Assembly (NCBI RefSeq): GCF_021401125.1
Contig: NZ_JACBFQ010000012.1
Location: 62,001 to 126,000 of the forward strand
Direction: 5' to 3'
Length of the DNA stretch: 64,000 bases
From: Xanthobacter sp. NM-59
GTDB lineage: Bacteria > Pseudomonadota > Alphaproteobacteria > Rhizobiales > Xanthobacteraceae
In this document: piece after piece, positions 56,655-64,000 of the stretch
Layout: each line of letters begins with the position of its first letter
Position numbering within the stretch: the stretch's first letter is position 1
Notes under the pieces: generated by a model
Told to the model about the DNA's origin: nothing
The model's input: only the letters and a program-made list of their open reading frames with translations
Databases searched by the model: none
Position numbers and translations under genes: made by a program

Positions 56655-59600
56655 TGCTCTTCCTCCCCGCCCAGCGCCCATTCGCGCACCCGCGCCAGAT
56701 GGTCATAATCCCCATAGCCGCCCTGCCATTGAGGCGCGGCCAGGGAGCGGTAGCCCTGGGCCTCGTCCTCGAACGCCGCCAAGAGGGAGATGAGCCCGGA
56801 AAGCGCCGTCTCGGCCACGTCGGTGGGGCTGCGGTCCTTGTAGCGGATGGGCTTTTCCTCGCCCCCCGCCGCGCCGCCCTTCAGCTCCACATAGGTGATC
56901 TCGGACACCGGCAGCGGCGGCACGTCACGGAAGGCGCCGCGCGCCGCCATGGCCGCTTCAAGCGCGAGCTGGGGCGAGAGGGAGGCCACCTGCTTGGCAG
57001 TGGGCGCGCTGCCGGTCTTGTAGTCCAGAATGGCCAGCGTTCCGTCGCGCTTCACCTCGATGCGGTCGGCCCGGCCGGCGAGGCGGAAGCTGTTCTCGCC
57101 CAGGGGCAGATCGAGCTGGCCCGGCGTCTCGGGCACGATCACGTCGCAGCCGGCGCGGCGGCGGCGCTCGAACTCCACCACGAAGGCCGCCACCCGCTCG
57201 AACCGCGCCCACCACACCGCATGCTCGGCCGGAAAGGCGGCCAGCGGCGCGAACGCGGCCCGGCCATGGGCCAAAAGCTGGTCCAGCGCATCGCGGGGCA
57301 GATCGCGCGGGAAGGCGCCGGTGAAGGTACCCAGCGCCGCGTGCAGCGCCGTGCCGCGCTCGGCCGCGCCGGGGGCCGCGTCCAGCGGGTCCAGGGGCTG
57401 GAGGCCGAGCACGTGGCGGGCGAAGATGGAATAGGGATCGCGCAGGAAGGTCTCGATCTCCGTCACTGTCAGCCGGCGCGGGCGCAGGGCCAAAGGCGGG
57501 GCCGGCGCAGGGCGGGTGGCTCGGGGTACGCTTTGCGCCACATCGAGGGCCGCCGCGGCCGCCGTCCAGCGGCGCCCGCGCGCCCGTACCTCGCTGGTAA
57601 GATCCCGCCCCAGCACGGTTTCCAGCCGCTTCAGGAAGCGCGAGGGCACGCTCTGGGTGCCCCCCACCTTGCCGGCATAAGTGAGCACCACCTCGTTCGC
57701 GCCGAACGCCTGCACGAAGTCATGGGCCGACAGGCCAATGCGCCGTTCCGGCAAATCGAGGCCGAGATCGAGCCTCATGGGCCGGCTGAGCCAGGGGTCC
57801 GTCTCCCCCTGCTGCGGCCACATGCCCTCCACGAGGCCCCCCAGCACCACCCGGTCCACCCGCACCAGCCGCGCTTCCAGCGGCCCCAGGATGCGCAGGC
57901 GGGCATGGCGTTCGCCAACGGGCCGCACCATGGCATCGCCGATGAGAGAGGAGACGGCGTCGGCATAATCGAAAAGGGCGAGCTCAGGTCCGTCCGCCGC
58001 CGCATCCCCCACCGCCCGGAACGCGCGCGCGAGGGCGGCGCGGGCGGGGTCCTCGTCCATCTCGTCCAGAGGTCCGGCAATGGCCTCGAAGGCGGCGCGA
58101 TGGGCCTCCACCAGCTCCGGCAGCGGCAGGGCGCCACGGCGCTCCGCCAAGGCAGACAAGGGGGCCATCGCCGCCTCAAGCTGGTCCACCAGCAGGCCGG
58201 CGCGGTGCAAGGCGGCATCGGTGAGGCGGCGGCGCGGGTCGGCGCCCCGGAAGCCATCGGGATCACAGCTTTCCAGCGCCGCCCGCAACCCTGAGACACC
58301 GGCCCGGGGCCGCGGCCCGCGCAGGGCGGCCAGCTCCAGGGCCGCCAGGGCCTCGCCTTTCAGCTCGGGATCGAGGCCAAAGCCCGCCAGCGGGTGGCTG
58401 AGCAGGGCGAACAGCGGCACCGGCGCCCACCCCTCCGCCGCCACCTGGGCGATAAGGCGGGCGAGGCGGCCCACCGGCGCTTCGGCCAAGGGCGTGCCGG
58501 CGGAATCGTCCACCGCCACCCCGAAGCGCGCCATTTCCGAAACCACCCGGCGGGCAAGATCGCGATCGGGCGTGACCAGGGCCGCCATCTCGCCGGGACG
58601 CTCCAGGCTCTCGCGCAGCAGCAGCGCCACCGCCAGCGCCTCCTGGCGGGGATCGTCCGCCTCCACCACGGTAAGGCGGTCCACCGCCAGCGCGCGCTCG
58701 GCCTGCGGCAGGCGCTGCGGCAGCTGGGCCCACAGGTCGGACGTCTCGGCCTGCCGCATGGCCTCGCTCAACAGTCGCTCGCGGCTGCCGCCGATGGCAA
58801 GCGGCTCCACGTCCGCCCGCTTCAGGTCCAGGGTCTTGAGCAGCTTGGCAAGGCCGTATTGGGGGTGGTCCGGCGCGCCCTGGATGGGGTCGATGAGCAG
58901 GGAAAAGGCCTCGTCCTCCATGTGAAGGTCGAGCCCGGGCAGCACCACCGCGCCTTGCGGCAGGCGGGAAATGGCCTTTAGCAGGCGCGCGGTCGCCGGC
59001 ATGGAACCGGTGGAACCGGCGGCGATCACGGGGCCGGCCTCCAGCCCCAGTACCGTGAGGCGGCGCGCCTCCGCATCCACCAGCGCGTCGCGGCGCACCG
59101 CGGGCTCGACGAGGCCGGCGGCGGCCAGATAGGCGTCGAAGCCCATGCGGGCGATGCGCACGAATTCGAGGCTGATCTCGAAATAGGGATCAAGCTCGCG
59201 CGGGGTCAGGCCATCCAGGCGTGAAATCGGCACCCCGGCGGTGGACAGATCGTCGAACAGCCGCGCCAGCTCATCGGCCAGCGCCAGGGTCGCGGCGGGG
59301 CCGGCGGCCACCGCCGCCCGCCCCTCACCCGCTTTCAGCGCCGCGCGCCAGCGGGCCACGAGGCTCGCCAGCACCAGCCGGCGATGCACTGGCGCGGTGG
59401 CGTGGGGCGCGGCCAGGACCGGCGCATCCTCCGAAAAGGCCAGCGCATCTTCGTCCACATCCCCCAGCGGCACGATGCTGGGCAGAAGCAGCGCATCGGT
59501 GCCGGCCTGCTGCAGCAGCGCCTCAGCGAACAGGCGGCAGGCGCGGCGGGTGGGCAGGAACACGGTGGCGGCGGCAAGGCCCAACGGGCCGGAGGCGCCG

Positions 59601-59695
59601 GGCGCGAAGCCCGCGATCAGCCGCCCGTCCAGCAGAGCCCGCGCCAGGGTGGAAAGGAAGGGCGCGGTGGGCGGAATGGTGAGCACGCGCGGCAA
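56651..59695 (-). CDS. addB: Double-strand break repair protein AddB
   Basis: The AddB subunit, an inactivated helicase with a RecB-like nuclease at its C-terminus. The nuclease motif is AILDYKTGSAPTAKQ near 875 (Asp and Lys), preceded by LAGRADRIEVKRDG; TVTEIETFLRDPYSIFARHVLGL near 748 opens the nuclease domain. A TTG at 59695 is chosen as start: GGAGA lies six bases before it, and PRVLTIPPTAPFLSTLARALL is the family N-terminus. It gives 1014 residues. A frame-open extension upstream would overlap murU and is rejected. It starts 37 bp behind murU. Confidence 0.92.
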   Translation of the reverse strand: MPRVLTIPPTAPFLSTLARALLDGRLIAGFAPGASGPLGLAAATVFLPTRRACRLFAEALLQQAGTDALLLPSIVPLGDVDEDALAFSEDAPVLAAPHATAPVHRRLVLASLVARWRAALKAGEGRAAVAAGPAATLALADELARLFDDLSTAGVPISRLDGLTPRELDPYFEISLEFVRIARMGFDAYLAAAGLVEPAVRRDALVDAEARRLTVLGLEAGPVIAAGSTGSMPATARLLKAISRLPQGAVVLPGLDLHMEDEAFSLLIDPIQGAPDHPQYGLAKLLKTLDLKRADVEPLAIGGSRERLLSEAMRQAETSDLWAQLPQRLPQAERALAVDRLTVVEADDPRQEALAVALLLRESLERPGEMAALVTPDRDLARRVVSEMARFGVAVDDSAGTPLAEAPVGRLARLIAQVAAEGWAPVPLFALLSHPLAGFGLDPELKGEALAALELAALRGPRPRAGVSGLRAALESCDPDGFRGADPRRRLTDAALHRAGLLVDQLEAAMAPLSALAERRGALPLPELVEAHRAAFEAIAGPLDEMDEDPARAALARAFRAVGDAAADGPELALFDYADAVSSLIGDAMVRPVGERHARLRILGPLEARLVRVDRVVLGGLVEGMWPQQGETDPWLSRPMRLDLGLDLPERRIGLSAHDFVQAFGANEVVLTYAGKVGGTQSVPSRFLKRLETVLGRDLTSEVRARGRRWTAAAAALDVAQSVPRATRPAPAPPLALRPRRLTVTEIETFLRDPYSIFARHVLGLQPLDPLDAAPGAAERGTALHAALGTFTGAFPRDLPRDALDQLLAHGRAAFAPLAAFPAEHAVWWARFERVAAFVVEFERRRRAGCDVIVPETPGQLDLPLGENSFRLAGRADRIEVKRDGTLAILDYKTGSAPTAKQVASLSPQLALEAAMAARGAFRDVPPLPVSEITYVELKGGAAGGEEKPIRYKDRSPTDVAETALSGLISLLAAFEDEAQGYRSLAAPQWQGGYGDYDHLARVREWALGGEEEQ

Positions 59696-59732
59696 GGGCA
59701 CTCTCCGGGAGAGAATCGGCGAATGCGCGATC

Positions 59733-60455
59733 CTACTCGCTGGAAAGCTGGATCGCCTCCTCCGCCAGGGCGATGGCCTCAGGCGTGCCCACATGCATCC
59801 ACACCCCGTCCAGCCGCAGGCCGAACAAGCGCTCGCGCTCGGCGGCGCGATCGAACACCAGATTGAGCGAGAAAGGCCCGTCGGGCGTCGCCTCGAACAG
59901 GTCCGGCGCGAGGATCGCGGCGCCCGCGAAGACGAAGGGCGCCACCAGGCGCTCGGACCGGCGCGCCAGGCGGCCGTTGGCGTCCATCACGAAATCGCCC
60001 ACCCCCTCATAGCCGATGGAAGTGGCGCTGGGGGCCAGCAGCAGCAGCGCATCCATGCGCTCGGCATCGAAACCTTCCATCAGCCGCACGAGATTGGGGC
60101 GCGTGCCCTCGATCCAGATGGTGTCGGAATTGATGGAGAGGAACGGCCCCGGCGCCAGCAACGGCAACGCCTTGCGCACACCGCCGCCGGTCTCGAGCAA
60201 CACCCCGCGCTCGTCCGAGATGGTGATGGCGGGCGGCCCCTTGCGGGCAGCCAGATGCTCCTCGATCAGGTCGGCAAGGTAATGGACATTGACCACTGCC
60301 TCCGCGATGCCCGCCGCGGCGAGGGCGTCGAGCACATGGTCGAGCAGCGGGCGGCCATAGACGGGAACCAGGGGCTTGGGGATGCGGTCGGTGAGCGGGC
60401 GCATGCGCGTGCCGAGGCCCGCCGCCAGCACCATCGCCTTCGAGATGGGCGTCAC
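59733..60455 (-). CDS. murU: Nucleotidyltransferase, MurU type
   Basis: A 240-residue sugar-1-phosphate nucleotidyltransferase. The N-terminus is AMVLAAGLGTRMRPLTDRIP with KPLVPVYGRPLLDHVL behind; SINSDTIWIEG near 107 holds the metal Asp. Its place directly behind the AmgK domain fits MurU, which turns N-acetylmuramate-1-phosphate into UDP-MurNAc in the peptidoglycan recycling route first shown in Pseudomonas. It starts with GTG and overlaps the upstream stop by four bases. A mannose-1-phosphate guanylyltransferase would look similar; the context decides. Confidence 0.85.
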   Translation of the reverse strand: MTPISKAMVLAAGLGTRMRPLTDRIPKPLVPVYGRPLLDHVLDALAAAGIAEAVVNVHYLADLIEEHLAARKGPPAITISDERGVLLETGGGVRKALPLLAPGPFLSINSDTIWIEGTRPNLVRLMEGFDAERMDALLLLAPSATSIGYEGVGDFVMDANGRLARRSERLVAPFVFAGAAILAPDLFEATPDGPFSLNLVFDRAAERERLFGLRLDGVWMHVGTPEAIALAEEAIQLSSE

Positions 60456-62005
60456 GAGTTCAAATCCTTCGCAGGCAGCACCGCCTCATACCAATTCCTG
60501 AGGGAGCCCAGCTCCTGATGGCCGAGGCAGCGCGCCAGATAGCGCCGTACGCGCGGGATATGACGCAGATATTGCGGTTTGCCGTCCCGCCGATCCAGGC
60601 GTGTGAAAATGCCGAGAATCTTGGTGGCCCGCTGGGCGCCGAGCGCGGCATAGGAGCGGGCGAAGCCGCGCACGTCGAAGGTGGGGTCCGCCTCCCGCCG
60701 GGCCTTCACATATTGGCCCACCAGCTGCAGTTCCATGGCCTCCGGCACATCCACCCGCGCGTCCTGGGTCAGGGAGACCACGTCATAGGCGGCCGGGCCC
60801 ATCACCGCGTCCTGGAAGTCGATCAGCCCCACCCGGCGCAGCCCGTCGCGGCCGGGCAGCCAGATGAGGTTGGGGGAATGATAGTCGCGCAGCACCCAGG
60901 TAGGCGGCTCCGCCAGCACCAGGTTCAGCGCGCCGCGCCAGAACAGGTGGAACTCCTCCCGCATCACCCCATCCACCTGCACGCCGCGCGACGGAAGGTA
61001 CCAGTCCAGCATCAGGTCCAGCTCGGTGAGGAAGGCGGCGACATCGTAGAGCGGCAGCGGCCGTTCCACGCGGGGGGCCACGTGAAGGGTCTGCGGCAGC
61101 GGCCGGCTGTGCAGGGTGGCCAGCACGCCGATGGCGGCCTCGTAACGCTCGCGGATGGGCGCGGGCGGGTCACCCGCCACCACCCCTTCGCGGCCCAGAT
61201 CCTCGAGCACCAGCAGGCCGGCATCGATATCCGCCGCATAGATCTGCGGCGCCGACAAGCCCTGCGCCAGCAGCGCGCGATCCATGGCCACGAACGGCTT
61301 CACGTCCTCCGCCAGATGCACGAGGCGGCTGTAGGACTTGCCCTCGCGAATGGGTGGGCCATCCGGCTTGGGCGGCGCGTTCATGAGGATGGCGCTGCGC
61401 TCCGCCCCCAGCAAGCGGGTGTAGGAGCGGCTGGAGGCGTCGCCCTGGACGAACTCCCGCTCCGCTCCGCCGAAGCCGGCGGAATCCACCAGGCTTTCCG
61501 CCACATGCAGGCGGTTCAGCCGCTGGGCCAGCGCACCGTGGCCCGTCAGCTCGCACACGCGGGCATTGGGCCCGATCTCCGGGGCGAGGGCCAGCAGCAC
61601 GTCCACCCGGTTCTCGGAAAGGCGCTCACCGGCACGGTCGGCCCACTCCACCAGCAACAGTGCGTCATCGCCGATCTCGTCCCAGCCGATCTCGTCCAGC
61701 TCCTCGTCCTCGACGATGCGGTAGAGGTCGGCGTGCACCACCCGGCCACGGGTGAATTCATAGGTGATGATGATGGGGAAGGTGGGGCTCGGCACCTCGA
61801 TGTCGTCGCTGCCGGCGACGGCGCGGATGATGCTGCGGGCGAGCTCCGTCTTGCCCGCGCCGAGGTCGCCGCTCAGGGTGATGACGTCGTTGGCGCCAAA
61901 CCAGGAGGCCAGGATCACCCCCAGCTGCTCGGTGGCGGCGAGGTCCGGCAACACCACCTGATAGGCGTTGTCCTCATCGGACATGCGCTGGATGAAGGCA
62001 CTCAT
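60452..62005 (-). CDS. TsaE-AmgK fusion: tRNA t6A ATPase and amino-sugar kinase
   Basis: A 517-residue fusion. Residues 1-~155 are TsaE, the ATPase of the tRNA t6A-modifying complex: Walker A SGDLGAGKTELAR (45-57), EVPSPTFPIIITYEF near 70, VHADLYRI near 90 and LLLVEWADR near 117. Residues ~170-517 are an APH-fold kinase of the AmgK type: QGDASSRSYTRL near 187, VLRDYHSPNLIWLP near 370, GLIDFQDAVMGPAAYDV near 392. AmgK phosphorylates MurNAc or GlcNAc at C1 in cell-wall recycling. The fusion is known from other alphaproteobacteria. It shares one base with the kinase gene upstream (TGATG) and overlaps murU. Confidence 0.92.
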   Translation of the reverse strand: MSAFIQRMSDEDNAYQVVLPDLAATEQLGVILASWFGANDVITLSGDLGAGKTELARSIIRAVAGSDDIEVPSPTFPIIITYEFTRGRVVHADLYRIVEDEELDEIGWDEIGDDALLLVEWADRAGERLSENRVDVLLALAPEIGPNARVCELTGHGALAQRLNRLHVAESLVDSAGFGGAEREFVQGDASSRSYTRLLGAERSAILMNAPPKPDGPPIREGKSYSRLVHLAEDVKPFVAMDRALLAQGLSAPQIYAADIDAGLLVLEDLGREGVVAGDPPAPIRERYEAAIGVLATLHSRPLPQTLHVAPRVERPLPLYDVAAFLTELDLMLDWYLPSRGVQVDGVMREEFHLFWRGALNLVLAEPPTWVLRDYHSPNLIWLPGRDGLRRVGLIDFQDAVMGPAAYDVVSLTQDARVDVPEAMELQLVGQYVKARREADPTFDVRGFARSYAALGAQRATKILGIFTRLDRRDGKPQYLRHIPRVRRYLARCLGHQELGSLRNWYEAVLPAKDLNS

Positions 62006-64000
62006 CAGGCCGCCTCTTGGTGCGAGTTTCCGGAAAGGGGGAAGACGCAGGTGGCAAGGGTGCCGCGGGCACCGGGGGCCGCCGGCCCCACGCTCACCGA
62101 TCCGCCATGCAGGGTCATGAAGGAGCGCACGATGGCCAGCCCCAGCCCGACGCCGCGATGGCGCGGATTGGCGTTGCGGCTCTCGAACCGCTCAAACAGC
62201 GTGTCGGCCAGCTCCGGAGGCACGCCCGGCCCCTCGTCGCGCACGGTGAGCGCCAGCGCATCGGGCCGCCGCTCGGCCCCAAGCGTCACCGTGCCGCCCT
62301 CGGGCGAGGCGGCGATGGCATTGGCCAGGAGATTGAACAGGATCTGCCGCACCCGCTTGGGATCGGCCGTGAAGCGGCCGGCATCGGCCGGCACCGCCAT
62401 GGCCAGCTTCACGCCCGCCGCCTCCACCTGATCGTGCACCGCCTCGGCGACGCTCTCCAGCATCTCCCGCACATCGACGTCGGCCAGATCCAACTCCATG
62501 GCGCCGGCGTCGATGCTGGCGAGGTCCAGAATGTCGTCAATGAGCGCGCGCAGCTGGTCGGAGGACTGGCGCATATGGTCGAGATAGTCGCGCTGGCGCT
62601 CGTTCAGCGGGCCGGCGAGCCCCTCGCGCAGCATGTCCGCATAGCCCATCAGCGTGTTGAGCGGCGTGCGCAGGTGGTAGGACACATGGGAGACGAAGGC
62701 GTTCTTCAGCTTGTCCGCCGCCTCCAGCGCCTCGGCGCGCTCGATCAAGGCGCGCTCCACCTTCACGCTGTCGGTGACATCACGGAAGGTCACCAGCGTG
62801 CCGCCATCGGGCAAGGGCTGGGCGGTGCCGTCCAGCACCCGGCCGTCGGCCCGTTCCAGGCGCAGGGTCTCGCTCTCGCGATGCTCCATGGCGGTCACCA
62901 CCGAGCGGATGCGCGAGAAGGCCGCGCTCTCCCCATGGCGCGAGCGGCACAGGGCCGCCACCGCGTCGATGTGCGGCTTGTCGCCCAGGGCCTGGGCATC
63001 CAGCTCCCAAAGAGAGAGGAAGGCCTCGTTGTAAAGGTGCAGCCGCCCCTCGCTGCCGAACACCGCCACCGCTTCCGCCAGCGCGTCGAGGGTCTCGCCC
63101 TGGATGCGGATCAAGGTGTTGTAGCGGCTCTCCAGGGCCACATGTTCCGACAGGTCGTCGAACAAATAGGTGACGCCGCCTTCCGCGTTGGGGGTGATGA
63201 CCACCCGCAGCATCTCGCCGCCGGGCAGGTGCCACCAGTCGTTCACCGGCTCCAGGGCGCGATAGGCCTCGCGCAATTGGGCACGCCAGGCGGGGAAGTC
63301 GGCCTGCTCCGGCACCTTGCGGCGGGTGCGCAGATTGTCGAGGATCTGCCCGTCCGAGGGGCGCTGATCCAGGAAAGCGGGCGAGAAATCGAACAATCGC
63401 TCATAGGCGGCATTGTGGAACACCAGCCGCTCGTCGGCGCCGAAAATGGCGACGGCGGTCGTGAGCTGATCCAGCGTGCGGCGATGGGCGGCAACCGTGC
63501 GCGCCGTCTCCGCCCGGGCGGTGTCGAGGTCGGTCACGTCCACGGCCAGCCCAGCGATACCGAATGGCCCGGCCACCTCCACCACGTCCAGCTGGCGGCG
63601 CTGGCCGCGCGTGACCGCGCGCACCCGGCCCTGGAAGGCGCCGGAGCCCTCTTCGGCGCTGGCGGCGGCGGTGCGCGCCTTGCTGTCGAGCAGGTCAAGC
63701 CCCTGCGCCCTCGCCTCATCGGCCGAGGCCGCCCCAACCGCAGCGACGAAGGCCGCGTTCACATAAACCAGCGTGCCATCGGGCGCGCGTAGCCAAGCGG
63801 GCGCGGGCGCGGCATCCAGGACGGCGATGAGGCCCGCCCGCAGATCCTCATCCGCCGGCCCGGCACCCGCGGGCAGCGGATGCACCACCAGGACGCCGGC
63901 CCCGTTGAGGGCCCGGCCCGAAATGCGCAGGGTCCGGCCGTCTGCCGCTGTGATATCGCGTTCGAAGCGGTCCTGCCCACCACGCAAGGCGGCCACACCT
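62005..64000 (-). CDS. divL: DivL-like PAS sensor kinase, C-terminal part (cut by window end)
   Basis: The C-terminal 665 residues of a PAS-containing kinase; the N-terminus lies beyond the window. Two to three PAS domains (AWLRAPDGTLVYVNAAFV; VAIFGADERLVFHNAAYERLF; AVAVFGSEGRLHLYNEAFL) precede a dimerisation helix and an intact ATPase domain (LFNLLANAIAASPEGG, VRDEGPGVPPE, RGVGLGLAIVRSF). In the H-box the usual His is Tyr: VSHVSYHLRTPLN, Tyr codon at 62677-62679. A tyrosine at this place is the mark of DivL, the CckA-controlling regulator of Caulobacter. The gene neighbours fit the alphaproteobacterial divL block. Confidence 0.85.
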   Translation of the reverse strand, partial: GVAALRGGQDRFERDITAADGRTLRISGRALNGAGVLVVHPLPAGAGPADEDLRAGLIAVLDAAPAPAWLRAPDGTLVYVNAAFVAAVGAASADEARAQGLDLLDSKARTAAASAEEGSGAFQGRVRAVTRGQRRQLDVVEVAGPFGIAGLAVDVTDLDTARAETARTVAAHRRTLDQLTTAVAIFGADERLVFHNAAYERLFDFSPAFLDQRPSDGQILDNLRTRRKVPEQADFPAWRAQLREAYRALEPVNDWWHLPGGEMLRVVITPNAEGGVTYLFDDLSEHVALESRYNTLIRIQGETLDALAEAVAVFGSEGRLHLYNEAFLSLWELDAQALGDKPHIDAVAALCRSRHGESAAFSRIRSVVTAMEHRESETLRLERADGRVLDGTAQPLPDGGTLVTFRDVTDSVKVERALIERAEALEAADKLKNAFVSHVSYHLRTPLNTLMGYADMLREGLAGPLNERQRDYLDHMRQSSDQLRALIDDILDLASIDAGAMELDLADVDVREMLESVAEAVHDQVEAAGVKLAMAVPADAGRFTADPKRVRQILFNLLANAIAASPEGGTVTLGAERRPDALALTVRDEGPGVPPELADTLFERFESRNANPRHRGVGLGLAIVRSFMTLHGGSVSVGPAAPGARGTLATCVFPLSGNSHQEAA

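Noticed and set aside
56597-58294. Plus-strand open frame opposite addB
   Set aside because: Antisense shadow of the nuclease/helicase gene; no domain is recognisable.

Overview
The window is a 64 kb piece of GC-rich chromosome from an alphaproteobacterium of the order Hyphomicrobiales. The family is probably Xanthobacteraceae (Xanthobacter, Azorhizobium or Ancylobacter type). Three things point there. The left edge carries the tail of a Calvin-cycle operon in the order cbbT-cbbA-cbbE, as in Xanthobacter. Heme synthesis starts with an ALA synthase (hemA) behind an FNR/FixK site. The typical alphaproteobacterial block divL-tsaE/amgK-murU-addB-addA-trxA closes the right end. I see no insertion sequence, prophage, CRISPR array, tRNA or rRNA; this looks like core chromosome with dense, mostly short operons.

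Layout. 1-2.6 kb: transketolase end, class II fructose-bisphosphate aldolase and ribulose-phosphate epimerase, closed by a strong terminator. 2.8-11.2 kb: glutamate racemase, an acetyl-CoA hydrolase/CoA-transferase, and a run of minus-strand envelope and unknown genes (DUF429, extensin-like lipoprotein, an orphan NepR-like protein, a glycine-zipper lipoprotein, IalB, a GST). 11.6-17.5 kb: intracellular PHB depolymerase, then a polyamine cluster in which ornithine decarboxylase makes putrescine and homospermidine synthase uses it, with a GNAT acetyltransferase between them. 18-20 kb: a secreted unknown and hemA, each with a perfect FNR/FixK box. 20-23.7 kb: an ArsR-AHSA1 fusion and the rpmH-rnpA-yidC operon. 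24-31.6 kb: a cyclic-glucan exporter, a DD-carboxypeptidase, a CobW GTPase with DUF924, and a BaiN-like flavoprotein.

31.9-41 kb: a large FtsK-type translocase without membrane segments, a LysR/SDR divergent pair, a LuxR-type regulator and a chemoreceptor without a sensory domain. 41-50 kb: histidinol-phosphatase, divergent from a methylated-glycine catabolic and uptake set (FAD/GcvT-type dimethylglycine or sarcosine dehydrogenase, betaine-type ABC transporter with a fused double permease, and a kinase), with a three-half-site operator between them. 50-52.5 kb: UDP-glucose dehydrogenase and dTDP-glucose pyrophosphorylase for surface polysaccharide. 52.6-64 kb: the minus-strand block from a DivL-like kinase (tyrosine in place of the phospho-accepting histidine) through TsaE-AmgK, MurU and AddBA to thioredoxin.

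The most interesting observations are the paired FNR/FixK promoters (one driving a protein of unknown function), the orphan NepR-like protein, the membrane-less FtsK with a very long acidic N-terminus and in-frame repeats, the DivL tyrosine, the operator in front of the dehydrogenase, and a 117-bp tandem duplication carrying two terminator hairpins behind homospermidine synthase.
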